A DNA stretch of 64,000 bases. Source: Brevibacterium sp. W7.2. GTDB taxonomy: Bacteria > Actinomycetota > Actinomycetes > Actinomycetales > Brevibacteriaceae. Position numbers and translations under genes: made by a program. Under the pieces are notes generated by a model. It saw only the letters and a program-made list of their open reading frames with translations. It was not told where the DNA came from and did no database searches. The stretch lies in the NCBI RefSeq assembly GCF_018137945.1, contig NZ_CP073089.1, positions 1,798,001 to 1,862,000 on the forward strand, in the 5' to 3' direction. Shown one piece after another: positions 40,748 to 50,106 of this stretch (positions are counted from its first letter, which is position 1; each line of letters starts with the position of its first letter).

Positions 40748-42544
40748 TTGGCGCGACTGCGACCCTGGGCGTGGTACGCCCTCGCCCTCACGCTCGGCAG
40801 CATCACCGTCTTCGGCGGGGTCGCCGCCGACCCGGGCGGCACCGTGTCGGCCGGCAACGACGACTCCTCCCTGTTCATCTGGTGGCTCGGCCACGGCGCC
40901 GAGGTGCTCGCGGGCCTCCTCGGCTTCGGCGGGGGTCTCGCCGGCACCGGCGACGGCTTCCTCTACACCGAGGCGATGAATGCGCTGGCCGGCGGCGTCA
41001 ACGGCGCCTGGAACACCTCGCTGACCGGCATCGCCATCCTCCTCGCCCCGCTGACGTGGGTGGCCGGGCCGATCATCGCCTACAACGCCCTCATCCTCAG
41101 CCTCCCGGTGCTCAACTCGCTGGCGTGCGCGATCCTCTTCCGCCGGTTCCTCAAGCGCGGACCCGCGTTCGCGGCCGCGGCCGGCATCGGCTTCTCCTCC
41201 TACGTCATCGCGCAGCTCTCGGGCCACCCGAACCTCGCGTTCGCCGTCACCCCGCCGCTCGTCGCCGCCCTCGTTCTCGCGCTCCTGTCCGGTCCGCGCA
41301 CCGGCCGACCTGGCGGACGCCGCTTCTGGCTGCTCAGCCTCGGCCTCGGCGTCGTCCTCGGATTCCAGTTCTACGTCTCCACCGAGGTGCTCGCTGGGAC
41401 CTTCCTCGCGTTCCTCTGCTTCCTCGCCGCCCTCATCGTCTGCGGCCGTTCCCTGCTGTCGCCGGCCGGCTGGCTGCGGCTGGGAGCCGGCGGCCTCCTC
41501 GGCGCCGGCATCGCCCTGCTCGCGGCCCTGCCGCTGCTGATGACGATGGCCGGGCCCAACGCGCCGTCGGGGGCGATCCGTCCGCACGGCGTGTGGAACA
41601 CCGATCTCCTCGACCCCATCGTGCCGGGCCTGCCGACGCTCTTCGGGACCGGGGAGTCGCCGCTGCCGCGCGTCATGGACCTCGACGGCGCGGAGATCGG
41701 CGCCTACGTCGGCCTCCCCGCGCTCATCGCCGCGGCCCTCATCATCCTCACCCTCGGACGGCGGGGGAGATGGGTCGTGCCCGTGCGCATCGCCGCCGTC
41801 TCCGGGACCCTCGTCTTCCTCCTCTCCCTCGGATCGCCGGTCCTCCTCGCCGGTCAGCCCCTCCTCGGCGCGGGACCCTTCGCCCTCGTCGAGGCGATCC
41901 CGGTCCTCAACAACATCCTGCCGATGCGCCTCGTCCTCCATTCGACGATCGCGCTCTGGGCGATCCTCGGCTGCGGGCTGCAGTGGGCGCTCGAGCGCCG
42001 CAGCACCCGGGCGGGCATCGGCATGCTCGCCCTCCTCGCCGTGTCCGCCGTCGTCGTCCTGCCCGGCGCCCAGCCGACCCGTGAGGTCTACGTGCCCGAC
42101 TTCTACACCGGATCCATCGCCGAGGTGATCCCGGAGGGGGCCGTCGTCAAGACCCTCCCGCGCCCGCTGGCCTGGGCGGCTCCGCACGCGGACGAGGCGA
42201 TGGTGTGGCAGTCGGTGGCCGATTTCCGCTACCGGGAGACCGGCGGGTACTTCATCGGCTCGAGCCCGAGCTCGCCGATCATCTACTCCGCACCCGAGGA
42301 CGACCTCGATGCCGCGCTGCGGGCGACGATCTTCAACGGCGCCCCGGTGCCTGCCGCCTCCGATCCGGCCGTCACCGCCGGGGTCGAGGGCCTGCGCGCC
42401 GATGGCGTCGACTTCGTCGTCCTCGCGCCCGAGGCGCCGCTGACCCCGGGCGGGACCGGTGAGCTCGAAGGCCTCCTCGATGCCGCGCTCGGGGAGCCCG
42501 TGTTCTCCGGTGAGGGCGTCGTCGTCTACCGGGTGAGTCGGTGA
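40748..42544 (+). CDS. Large polytopic membrane protein, GT-C-like
   Basis: About 598 residues with roughly a dozen hydrophobic helices, then a soluble domain of about 150 residues from GAQPTREVYVPDF. The first outer loop has GNDDSSLFIWWLGHG; an acidic pair after the first helix is usual in GT-C glycosyltransferases that use lipid-linked sugars, so that role is possible but unproven. The start is uncertain: TTG at 40748 sits just after the rpsA hairpin with GGGAG in its arm, while an in-frame GTG at 40709 would put the hairpin inside the gene. coaE follows after 38 bases with its own promoter. Confidence 0.68.
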   Translation: MARLRPWAWYALALTLGSITVFGGVAADPGGTVSAGNDDSSLFIWWLGHGAEVLAGLLGFGGGLAGTGDGFLYTEAMNALAGGVNGAWNTSLTGIAILLAPLTWVAGPIIAYNALILSLPVLNSLACAILFRRFLKRGPAFAAAAGIGFSSYVIAQLSGHPNLAFAVTPPLVAALVLALLSGPRTGRPGGRRFWLLSLGLGVVLGFQFYVSTEVLAGTFLAFLCFLAALIVCGRSLLSPAGWLRLGAGGLLGAGIALLAALPLLMTMAGPNAPSGAIRPHGVWNTDLLDPIVPGLPTLFGTGESPLPRVMDLDGAEIGAYVGLPALIAAALIILTLGRRGRWVVPVRIAAVSGTLVFLLSLGSPVLLAGQPLLGAGPFALVEAIPVLNNILPMRLVLHSTIALWAILGCGLQWALERRSTRAGIGMLALLAVSAVVVLPGAQPTREVYVPDFYTGSIAEVIPEGAVVKTLPRPLAWAAPHADEAMVWQSVADFRYRETGGYFIGSSPSSPIIYSAPEDDLDAALRATIFNGAPVPAASDPAVTAGVEGLRADGVDFVVLAPEAPLTPGGTGELEGLLDAALGEPVFSGEGVVVYRVSR

Positions 42545-42570
42545 CGCCGTTCGCTGAGGACGCGGTTCGC

Positions 42571-42576
42571 TAAGCT
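42571..42576 (+). promoter_or_regulatory. -10 box of coaE, leaderless type
   Basis: TAAGCT is followed by six bases and the ATG of coaE. No Shine-Dalgarno is present. Confidence 0.6.
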
Positions 42577-42582
42577 GGCCCC

Positions 42583-43557
42583 ATGCTGAGAATCGGACTG
42601 ACCGGGGGGATCGGCGCGGGCAAGTCGACGGTGGCGAACCTCCTCGCCGCCCACGGTGCGGAGATCATCGACGCCGACGTCATCGCCCGGGAGGTCGTCG
42701 CCCCGGGGGAGCCGCTCCTCGACGCCCTCGCCGCCGAGTTCGGGCCCGCGATCCTCGCCGCCGACGGCAGCCTCGACCGGGCCCGGCTGGCCGCCGTCGC
42801 CTTCGCCGACGCAGAGTCGACGAAGCGCCTCGGCGAGCTCATGCACCCGGTCATCCGGGATCGAACGGCCGGCCGCTTCGCCGCCGCGGACGCCGAGGTG
42901 GTCGTCCACGATGTGCCCCTCCTCGTCGAGAACCACATGGAGGTCGGGTACCACCTCACGCTGCTCGTCGACGTCCCCGCCGCGGTGCGCCTGGACCGGC
43001 TCGCCGAGACCCGAGGGATGGACCGGGCCGATGCCGAATCCCGCATCGCCCGGCAGGCCACGGACGAGGTGCGCCGCGCCGCCTGCGACGTCCTCATCGA
43101 CAACACGGGAACGCCGGCCGCCACCGCGGAGATCGTCGACGCCCTCTGGGACTCCCGGCTCGCCCCCTTCGCCGCGAACCTCGCCGCGCAGCGTCCCGCC
43201 GCGCGCAGCGGCGACGACCGTATACGGCGCCGGGAGGGCGACGCGGAGCGGCTCGTCGCGAAGCTGCGCCACGGCACGGGGGAGACGCACCCGATCACCG
43301 CGCAGGACACCGCCCCCGATGCCCCGCTCTCCTTCGTCCTCGACGCCGGGGACGCCCGGACCGCCGAGGCGCTCGCACCGCAGCTGACCGCGCTCGGGTT
43401 CCCGCCCGCGGAGTCCGGAGGCGACACCGGAGTGCGGGCGAGTGCCGATCCCGGCCAGCCCGCCGAACTCCGCGTGCGCACGACGGCCGGGGATGCGGGG
43501 GCGGCGGTGGGCGCGGAACCGGTGGGCGCGGAAGGAGCCCGGGACAGCGCGGAATGA
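42583..43557 (+). CDS. coaE: Dephospho-CoA kinase with remnant GrpB-like C-terminus
   Basis: Last step of coenzyme A synthesis, phosphorylating the 3'-OH of dephospho-CoA. The kinase domain (about 1-200) has the P-loop GLTGGIGAGKST, DADVIAREVV and HDVPLLVEN. The remaining 125 residues (DAERLVAKLRHGTGE, FVLDAG, ALAPQLTALGFPP, SADPGQPAELRVR) resemble part of the GrpB/UPF0157 domain fused to CoaE in many actinobacteria, but shortened and without its centre. A 15-bp in-frame repeat encodes VGAEP then VGAEG near the end. Confidence 0.92.
   Translation: MLRIGLTGGIGAGKSTVANLLAAHGAEIIDADVIAREVVAPGEPLLDALAAEFGPAILAADGSLDRARLAAVAFADAESTKRLGELMHPVIRDRTAGRFAAADAEVVVHDVPLLVENHMEVGYHLTLLVDVPAAVRLDRLAETRGMDRADAESRIARQATDEVRRAACDVLIDNTGTPAATAEIVDALWDSRLAPFAANLAAQRPAARSGDDRIRRREGDAERLVAKLRHGTGETHPITAQDTAPDAPLSFVLDAGDARTAEALAPQLTALGFPPAESGGDTGVRASADPGQPAELRVRTTAGDAGAAVGAEPVGAEGARDSAE
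43506..43533 (+). repeat. 15-bp tandem repeat near the coaE 3' end
   Basis: GGTGGGCGCGGAA occurs at 43506-43518 and again at 43521-43533, a 15-base period in frame with coaE, 24 bases before its stop codon. Confidence 0.7.
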
Positions 43558-43591
43558 CCGTCCCGCCCAGTGCCGTGTCAGGGCCGAGGTC

Positions 43592-43597
43592 TAGGCT
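43592..43597 (+). promoter_or_regulatory. -10 box of uvrB, leaderless type
   Basis: TAGGCT is followed by six bases and the ATG of uvrB. No SOS-box palindrome of the TCGAAC-N4-GTTCGA type was found nearby. Confidence 0.65.
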
Positions 43598-43603
43598 GGG
43601 GGC

Positions 43604-45739
43604 ATGAGCGAAACCCGTCCCCTGCCCGCGATCGGGCACCGCCCGGACGTCACCCGCACGGTGGCGCCCTTCGAGGTCGTCTCCGAATACTCCCCCTCGG
43701 GCGATCAGCCCACCGCCATCCACGACATCTCCGACCGCCTCGAGTCGGGAGAGCGCGACATCGTCCTCCTCGGCGCGACCGGCACCGGCAAGTCGGCGAC
43801 CACGGCGTGGCTCATCGAACAGGTGCAGCGTCCGACGCTCATCATGGCGCCGAACAAGACGCTCGCCGCGCAGCTGGCCAACGAGTTCCGCCAGCTGCTG
43901 CCGAACAACGCCGTCGAGTACTTCGTCTCCTACTACGACTACTACCAGCCCGAGGCGTACGTCCCGCAGACGGACACGTTCATCGAGAAGGACTCGTCGA
44001 TCAACGACGAGGTCGAGCGGCTCCGGCACTCCGCGACGAATTCGCTGCTGACCAGGCGCGACGTCGTCGTCGTCTCGACCGTCTCGTGCATCTACGGCCT
44101 CGGCACGCCCGAGGAGTACGTCGACCGGATGGTCACCCTCCACAAGGGGCAGGAATGCGACCGCGACGAACTCCTCAAGCGGTTCGTGTCGATGCAGTAC
44201 TCGCGCAATGACATGGCCTTCACCCGCGGCACCTTTCGGGTGCGGGGCGACACGGTCGAGATCATCCCGCAGTACGAGGAGCTCGCCCTGCGCATCGAGT
44301 TCTTCGGCGACGAGATCGAATCCCTCCAGACCCTCCACCCGCTCACCGGGGAGATCGTCCGTGACGAGGACACGATCCACGTCTTCCCCGCCTCCCACTA
44401 CGTCGCCGGGGAGAACCGGATGGGGCGGGCGATCAGCGAGATCGAGGACGAGCTGCAGTCGCGGCTGAGCGAATTCGAAGCGCAGAACAAGCTCCTCGAG
44501 GCCCAGCGCCTGAAAATGCGCACGAGCTACGACCTCGAGATGATGGAGTCGATGGGCTTCACCTCGGGCATCGAGAACTACTCCCGGCACATCGACGGAC
44601 GCCCTGCGGGGTCGGCCCCGAACTGCCTGCTCGACTACTTCCCCGAGGACTTCCTCCTCGTCATCGACGAATCCCACGTCACCGTGCCGCAGATCGGCGG
44701 CATGTACGAAGGCGACATGTCCCGCAAGCGCACCCTCGTCGAACACGGCTTCCGCCTGCCGAGCGCGATGGACAACCGGCCGCTGAAGTTCGACGAGTTC
44801 CGCGAGCGCGTCGGACAGACCGTCTACCTGTCGGCGACCCCCGGCGACTTCGAACTCGAACGGTCGGAGGGCACCGTCCAGCAGATCATCCGCCCGACCG
44901 GTCTCGTCGATCCCGAGGTCGTCGTCAAGCCGACGAAGGGCCAGATCGACGACCTCCTCGACGAGATCAGGACACGGGTCGAGAGGAACGAGCGCGTCCT
45001 CGTCACGACCCTGACGAAGAAGATGGCCGAGGATCTCACCGACTACCTCCTCGAGCACGAGATCCGCGTCCAGTACCTCCACTCCGACGTCGATACGCTG
45101 CGCCGCGTCGAACTCCTCACCGAGCTGCGCGCCGGTGAGTTCGACGTCCTCGTCGGCATCAACCTGCTCCGCGAGGGCCTCGACCTGCCGGAGGTCTCGC
45201 TCGTGGCGATCCTCGACGCCGACAAGGAGGGCTTCCTGCGCTCGGCGACCTCGCTCATCCAGACGATCGGACGCGCGGCCCGCAACGTCCACGGCGAGGT
45301 CCACATGTACGCCGACACGATCACCCGGTCGATGCAGGAGGCGATCGACGAGACGAACCGCCGTCGCGAGATCCAGATCGCCTACAACGAGGAGCACGGC
45401 ATCGACCCGGCGCCGCTGGTCAAGAAGATCGCCGACATCACCGAGCGCCTGCAGCGCGAGGACGCCGACACGCGCGAGCTCCTCACCGAATTCGACTACG
45501 GCAAGGGCAAGCGCGGCTACAACTCGACGCTCACCGACGAACAGCGGCAGGCCGCTTCGAGCGGCGGCGGCTCGCTGCGGCCACCGGCCGCCGATCTCAC
45601 CGAGCTCATCGAATCCCTGACGACGCAGATGCATGCGGCGGCCGCGGAACTCCAGTTCGAACTCGCCGCGCGGCTGCGCGATGAGCTCTCCGACCTCAAG
45701 AAGGAGCTGCGGGCGATGAAGGAGGTCGGCCACGCGTGA
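43604..45739 (+). CDS. uvrB: UvrABC excinuclease subunit B
   Basis: Damage-verifying helicase-like subunit of nucleotide excision repair. It has 711 residues. Walker A is [13 protein letters not shown]; the damage-probing beta-hairpin region has [15 protein letters not shown]; Walker B is [11 protein letters not shown]; motif VI is [10 protein letters not shown]. The C-terminal UVR motif (about residues 670-705) is where UvrC binds. uvrA and uvrC lie 4-7 kb downstream, each with separate signals. Confidence 0.97.
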   Translation: MSETRPLPAIGHRPDVTRTVAPFEVVSEYSPSGDQPTAIHDISDRLESGERDIVLLGATGTGKSATTAWLIEQVQRPTLIMAPNKTLAAQLANEFRQLLPNNAVEYFVSYYDYYQPEAYVPQTDTFIEKDSSINDEVERLRHSATNSLLTRRDVVVVSTVSCIYGLGTPEEYVDRMVTLHKGQECDRDELLKRFVSMQYSRNDMAFTRGTFRVRGDTVEIIPQYEELALRIEFFGDEIESLQTLHPLTGEIVRDEDTIHVFPASHYVAGENRMGRAISEIEDELQSRLSEFEAQNKLLEAQRLKMRTSYDLEMMESMGFTSGIENYSRHIDGRPAGSAPNCLLDYFPEDFLLVIDESHVTVPQIGGMYEGDMSRKRTLVEHGFRLPSAMDNRPLKFDEFRERVGQTVYLSATPGDFELERSEGTVQQIIRPTGLVDPEVVVKPTKGQIDDLLDEIRTRVERNERVLVTTLTKKMAEDLTDYLLEHEIRVQYLHSDVDTLRRVELLTELRAGEFDVLVGINLLREGLDLPEVSLVAILDADKEGFLRSATSLIQTIGRAARNVHGEVHMYADTITRSMQEAIDETNRRREIQIAYNEEHGIDPAPLVKKIADITERLQREDADTRELLTEFDYGKGKRGYNSTLTDEQRQAASSGGGSLRPPAADLTELIESLTTQMHAAAAELQFELAARLRDELSDLKKELRAMKEVGHA

Positions 45740-45742
45740 GCC

Positions 45743-45773
45743 GGCCGCCGCGCGTGCTGCGTGCCCGGCGGCC
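45743..45773 (+). terminator. Possible terminator of uvrB
   Basis: GGCCGCCG (45743-45750) pairs with CGGCGGCC (45766-45773) around a 15-base loop, just after the uvrB stop. The long loop makes this weak. Confidence 0.4.
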
Positions 45774-45847
45774 ACGCGGCAGGCGGGCTTGACGGGAATC
45801 CCGTCCGCGTCCTGAGAGGCGGATGCGCACAATCGCGGCAACCCGAC

Positions 45848-45853
45848 TATACT
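45848..45853 (+). promoter_or_regulatory. -10 box of the terC leader
   Basis: TATACT ends 11 bases before the first paired base of the riboswitch, so transcription would start just in front of the aptamer. TGCGCA at 45824-45829 (18-base spacing) is the best -35 candidate. Confidence 0.6.
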
Positions 45854-45864
45854 GGTGAGGCTGG

Positions 45865-46015
45865 CGAAAGGGAGTATCCCGTCCATCCGTGCTCGTCACC
45901 ACGACCCGTCTGCGGGTCCGGGCACGGAGCGCACGCCGCCGCAGGCTCGCCCGCCGCACCGCGAACATCGCGGTCGGCCGACGACTCCGCGGTCACAGCG
46001 TGGGAGAGACTTTCG
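45865..46015 (+). ncRNA. yybP-ykoY (manganese) riboswitch
   Basis: The leader of terC has the aptamer landmarks of this class. The 5' arm CGAAAG is followed by GGGAGTA, then GTGCTC with CGTCACCACG and a small hairpin ACCCG/CGGGT whose outer stem closes with GGGCAC. The 3' end is GAGAGAC followed by CTTTCG, which pairs with CGAAAG to form P1. The layout matches the Bacillus yybP leader, except for an insertion of about 70 bases before the 3' loop. The class senses Mn2+ and turns on exporters of the TerC, MntP and P-type ATPase families. Confidence 0.82.
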
Positions 46016-46050
46016 ACACGGGTACAGTCCGTCATCACGAAAGGCCCCAA

Positions 46051-47115
46051 TTGGATACCCTGTCCTCCACCCTCGCCGCCGGCGGCAATGCCGCTGCATC
46101 GACAGGAGCAGTCATTCCCGGCTGGTTCATGATCACCTCCGGGATCATCGTCGTCGCGATCCTCATCTTCGACCTCCTCCTCGTCATCAAGCGCCCCCAC
46201 GTCCCCTCGATGCGCGAGGCCGGCATCTGGGTCGCGTTCTACGTCGCCCTCGCCCTGGCCTTCGCCGGTTCGCTCTTCTGGATCGGCGACGCCCAGCACG
46301 GCAGCGAGTTCCTCACCGGTTGGCTGCTCGAGTACTCCCTGAGCATCGACAACCTCTTCGTCTTCATCATCATCATGAGCAGCTTCCAGGTGCCCCGGAA
46401 GTACCAGCAGGAAGTCCTCATGGTGGGCATCATCATCGCCATCATCTTCCGCGGCATCTTCATCCTCGCGGGAGCGGCGATCATCAACGCCTTCGTCGAG
46501 GTCTTCTTCCTCTTCGGCCTCTTCCTCCTCTTCGTCGCCTACCGTCAGGCCTTCAGCAGCGACGACGAGGGCGACGGCGAGAACGCGCTCATCCGCTTCC
46601 TCCGCAAGCGGATCAACGTCGTCGACGAGTACCACGGCAACAAGCTGCGCGTCGAGCTCGACGACGGCAAGAAGTACTGGACGCCCATGTTCATCGTCTT
46701 CCTCGCGATCGGCTCGACGGACGTCATGTTCGCCCTCGACTCGATCCCCGCGATCTTCGGTGTCACACAGAACGCGTTCCTCGTCTTCACCGCGAACGTC
46801 TTCGCCCTCATGGGTCTGCGCCAGCTCTACTTCCTCCTCGGCGGACTCGTCGACAAACTCGTCTACCTCCACTACGGGATCGCGGCGATCCTCGCGTTCA
46901 TCGGCGTCAAGCTCTTCCTCCACGCCCTCCACGAGACCGATGTGTCGTGGCTGTCGTGGGGCAACTCGGTGCCCGAGGTCCCGACGTGGCTGTCGCTGAC
47001 GTTCATCGTCGTCGCCATGGTCGTCGCGACACTCGCCTCGCTGTGGAAGATGAAACGCGAGGGCAAGTCGTTCCGGGACGCCGGAGCGACCGAAACGGAA
47101 GCCAAGCAGGACTGA
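46051..47115 (+). CDS. terC: TerC family membrane protein, probable manganese exporter
   Basis: A 354-residue integral membrane protein with about eight to nine helices. The start is a TTG with AAAGG six bases upstream; the open frame continues 54 codons earlier, but those lie across the riboswitch. Two acidic membrane motifs define the family: SLSIDNLFVF (near residue 80) and GSTDVMFALDSIPAI (near 220). A soluble loop with DDEGDGENALIRF separates the two halves. The name comes from tellurite resistance, but members with this riboswitch act in Mn2+ efflux or in loading exported proteins with metal. Confidence 0.9.
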   Translation: MDTLSSTLAAGGNAAASTGAVIPGWFMITSGIIVVAILIFDLLLVIKRPHVPSMREAGIWVAFYVALALAFAGSLFWIGDAQHGSEFLTGWLLEYSLSIDNLFVFIIIMSSFQVPRKYQQEVLMVGIIIAIIFRGIFILAGAAIINAFVEVFFLFGLFLLFVAYRQAFSSDDEGDGENALIRFLRKRINVVDEYHGNKLRVELDDGKKYWTPMFIVFLAIGSTDVMFALDSIPAIFGVTQNAFLVFTANVFALMGLRQLYFLLGGLVDKLVYLHYGIAAILAFIGVKLFLHALHETDVSWLSWGNSVPEVPTWLSLTFIVVAMVVATLASLWKMKREGKSFRDAGATETEAKQD

Positions 47116-47156
47116 GCCCCCGCTCCCGCAGGCGGCACGCGCCGCAGCGGAGACAG

Positions 47157-47199
47157 CAGTGCGCGGGTGCCCCCGTCAGCGGTGGGCACCCGCGCACTG
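47157..47199. terminator. Bidirectional terminator between terC and yciI
   Basis: A perfect 16-bp stem (47157-47172 with 47184-47199) closes an 11-base loop that can itself form three pairs. It lies between convergent genes. Confidence 0.85.
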
Positions 47200-47230
47200 T
47201 GTCGTTCGGACGGGCGAGTCCGGGAGCGGC

Positions 47231-47521
47231 TCAGTCCTCGGCGAACGCCCCGAACATCGGATTCCACTCTCGGATCCGGGTCTCGGCGATGACACCGAGG
47301 TCGTGGTACGGATCGCCGGTGAGCATGTCGCGGGCGGCATCCTGATCGGCGGCGCTGACGAGCAGCAGGCCGCCGGGCTGCTCATCGTCGGTGAACGGGC
47401 CGGAGGCGAGCATGGCACCGGACGCGTTCTGCGCGGCCTGCCACTGACGGTGTGCGGGCCTGTGCGCGAGACGCGTCTCGGTGTCGGGGCCATAGACGTA
47501 GGTGACGGCGAAAACCGGCAT
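47231..47521 (-). CDS. YciI family protein
   Basis: A 96-residue alpha-beta (ferredoxin-like, dimeric) protein. The ATG has AAGGAG seven bases upstream on the minus strand. Family hallmarks are HRPAHRQWQ, with the conserved His and Arg, SGPFTDDEQPGGLLLV, and DPYHDLGV followed by REWNP. Relatives include dehydrochlorinase-like and stand-alone proteins of unknown role; the conserved His suggests catalysis. It is divergent from the helicase gene. Confidence 0.88.
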   Translation of the reverse strand: MPVFAVTYVYGPDTETRLAHRPAHRQWQAAQNASGAMLASGPFTDDEQPGGLLLVSAADQDAARDMLTGDPYHDLGVIAETRIREWNPMFGAFAED

Positions 47522-47589
47522 CTGCCACTCCTTGAGGGATTCGAGGTCAATAGGATGGACATCAGTCTAGAGCGAAAGGTCAGTGCACA

Positions 47590-50106
47590 GTGGTGACGAG
47601 GCTGCAGGAGATTCCGGCGGAGTTCGCCGACGAGGATGCGATCTTCGAGGCGTTCGCCGAGTACTGCCGCGAACTGGGGATCGAACCCTACCCGGCGCAG
47701 GAGGAGGCGATGCTCGCGATCCTCTCCGGGGACAACACGATCGTCGCCACCCCGACGGGGTCGGGGAAGTCCCTCGTCGCGCTGTTCGCGCTCTACTGCT
47801 CGTTCACCCGCGGCATCCGGGCGTACTACACCGCACCGCTCAAGGCGCTCGTCAGTGAGAAGTTCTTCTCCCTCATCGACGCGTTCGGGCCCGAGAACGT
47901 CGGCATGATCACCGGCGACTCGACGGTCAACGGCGATGCGCCCGTCATCTGCGCGACCGCGGAGATCCTCGCCAACCAGGCGCTGCGCGAGGGAGGACTC
48001 CTCGACGTCGGCATGGTCGTCATGGACGAGTTCCACTACTTCGCCGATCCCACCCGCGGGTGGGCCTGGCAGGTTCCGCTCCTCGAACTCCCGCAGGCGC
48101 AGATGGTGCTCATGTCGGCCACGCTCGGGGAGACGGCGGAGATCCGGGCGACGATGACGGAGACGACGGGCCGCGACTCCGCCCTCATCACCTCGGCGTC
48201 GCGTCCCGTGCCGCTCGAATACGAGTACTCGACCGAACCGCTCTCCGACACCCTCCGCGCCCTCGTCCGCCACGACCGGGCACCCGTCTACGTCGTCTCG
48301 TACTCCCAGGCCGGTGCGATCGACCTCGCCACGGGCCTGCTCTCGGTCGATCTCGCGAGCAAGGAGCAGAAGGCGAGGATCGCCGAGGAGATCAGGGGAT
48401 TCACGTTCTCGAAGGGATTCGGCCAGACGCTGCGCCGGCTCCTCCTCCACGGCGTCGGCGTCCACCATGCCGGGATGCTTCCGAAGTACCGCCGCCTCGT
48501 CGAGCAGCTCGCCCTCAAGGGCGTCCTCCTCGTCATCTCCGGCACCGACACCCTCGGGGTGGGCATCAACGTGCCCATCCGCACCGTGCTCCTGACCGGG
48601 CTGACGAAGTTCGACGGGCGGCGGATGCGCAAGCTCAGCGTCCGCGAGTTCCAGCAGCTCGCCGGGCGGGCCGGTCGCGCCGGCTTCGACACCCGCGGGT
48701 TCGTCGTCGCCCAGGCCCCCGAGCACGTCATCGAGAACCTCCGCGCCGAGGCGAAGGCCGCCGGCGATGAGAAGAAGCGGAAGAAGGTGAAGAAGAAGTC
48801 CGCACCCGCCGGTTTCGTCGGGTGGTCCGAGGAGACCTTCGCCAAGCTCATCGAGTCCGCGCCGGAATCCCTGCGGTCCCGGATGCGCATCGACCATTCG
48901 ATGATCCTCAACCTCATCGCCCGCCCGGGATCCGATGTCTCGACGATCAGCCGGTTCATCGATGAGACGCACGAGAGCCGCGAACGGCACCTCGACCTCA
49001 AGCTCACGGCGCTGAAGATCGGCCGTTCCCTTTTCGACGCCGGACTCATCGAGCGGCGCGGGACCGAACTCGTGCCGACGGAGGACCTCGGTCCCCAGTT
49101 CGCCCTCAACCAGCCGCTCGCCCCGTTCGTCCTCGCCGGACTCGACCTCCTCGACCCCGATTCCCCGACGTGGGCGCTCGACGTCGTCTCCCTCGTCGAG
49201 GCGACCACCCCGGTGCCCTTCGCGATCCTCAAGGGCCAGCTCGACCGGATCAAGCGGGAGACGCTGGCCGAACTCAAATCCGAGGGCCTCGAGTATCCGG
49301 AGCGGATGGCCATCCTCGACGAGGTGACCGGGCCGAAGCCGTTGGCCGAGATCCTCGAGCCCGCGTTCGACCACTTCCTCCTCGCCCACCCGTGGCTGCG
49401 GGCCGGCGACTTCGAGCCGAAGTCGATCGTGCGCGACATGGTCGAGCAGGCGATGGGCTTCACCCAGTTCGTCGGCTACTACGGTCTCGCCCGTGCCGAA
49501 GGCAGCCTCCTGCGCTACCTTACCGACGTCTACCGGGCGCTGACCCACAACGTCCCGGCCGACCGGCGCGGGGAGGAGCTCCAGGACATCATCGAATGGC
49601 TCGGGGAGACGGTGGCCCGCACCGACTCCTCCCTCCTCGACGAATGGCGCACCCTCCAGGGACTGAGTCCCACGGACTTCGGCGACGAGGAGCTGCCCGA
49701 CCTCGACCGCGCGTTCTCGGCGAACACGAAGCTCTTCACCGCCGAGATCCGCAATGCGATGTTCCATCGCGTGCTGCTCGCCGAACGCGCGGACTACGCC
49801 GAGCTCGGCCGCCTCGACGCGGAGTCCGGGTTCGACGAGAAGGCCTGGGAGACCGCGATCGAGGACTTCTACGACGAATACGGCGACCTGCTCGTCGACC
49901 AGACCGCGCGGGGACGGGAATATATCGACATCGTTCCCGGTTCGACCACCTGGAGTGTGCGTCAGATCCTCGCCGATCCCGACGGCAACCGCGACTGGGC
50001 GATCGATGCCGAGGTCGACGTCGCCGCGAGCGATGAGACCGGGGACATCGTCGTGCGCATCCTCGCCGTCGGAGAGATCGCCGAGAACCATGTCAGGGCC
50101 GAGTGA
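47590..50106 (+). CDS. Ski2-like DEAD/DEAH-box helicase with DUF3516-type C-terminus
   Basis: An 838-residue superfamily 2 helicase. Motif I is ATPTGSGKS, Ia TAPLKALVSEK, II MDEFHYF (DEFH, a DExH variant), III LMSATL, and motif VI is QLAGRAGRAGFDTRG. A Lys-rich segment (EKKRKKVKKKS, near residue 400) separates the core from a helical C-terminal region. Actinobacterial relatives are annotated as RNA or DNA helicases of unsettled function. The GTG start has GAAAGG ten bases upstream; a second GTG follows directly. A copy of its last codons and stop recurs upstream of uvrA. Confidence 0.85.
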   Translation: MVTRLQEIPAEFADEDAIFEAFAEYCRELGIEPYPAQEEAMLAILSGDNTIVATPTGSGKSLVALFALYCSFTRGIRAYYTAPLKALVSEKFFSLIDAFGPENVGMITGDSTVNGDAPVICATAEILANQALREGGLLDVGMVVMDEFHYFADPTRGWAWQVPLLELPQAQMVLMSATLGETAEIRATMTETTGRDSALITSASRPVPLEYEYSTEPLSDTLRALVRHDRAPVYVVSYSQAGAIDLATGLLSVDLASKEQKARIAEEIRGFTFSKGFGQTLRRLLLHGVGVHHAGMLPKYRRLVEQLALKGVLLVISGTDTLGVGINVPIRTVLLTGLTKFDGRRMRKLSVREFQQLAGRAGRAGFDTRGFVVAQAPEHVIENLRAEAKAAGDEKKRKKVKKKSAPAGFVGWSEETFAKLIESAPESLRSRMRIDHSMILNLIARPGSDVSTISRFIDETHESRERHLDLKLTALKIGRSLFDAGLIERRGTELVPTEDLGPQFALNQPLAPFVLAGLDLLDPDSPTWALDVVSLVEATTPVPFAILKGQLDRIKRETLAELKSEGLEYPERMAILDEVTGPKPLAEILEPAFDHFLLAHPWLRAGDFEPKSIVRDMVEQAMGFTQFVGYYGLARAEGSLLRYLTDVYRALTHNVPADRRGEELQDIIEWLGETVARTDSSLLDEWRTLQGLSPTDFGDEELPDLDRAFSANTKLFTAEIRNAMFHRVLLAERADYAELGRLDAESGFDEKAWETAIEDFYDEYGDLLVDQTARGREYIDIVPGSTTWSVRQILADPDGNRDWAIDAEVDVAASDETGDIVVRILAVGEIAENHVRAE

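Noticed and set aside
43560..43604. SOS (LexA) box before uvrB, and the same before uvrA
   Set aside because: No TCGAAC-N4-GTTCGA-like palindrome is present near either promoter.
45889..46050. N-terminal extension of terC (54 further codons in frame)
   Set aside because: It is Arg-rich, lacks a ribosome binding site and lies over the riboswitch; the TTG at 46051 has a well-placed AAAGG.
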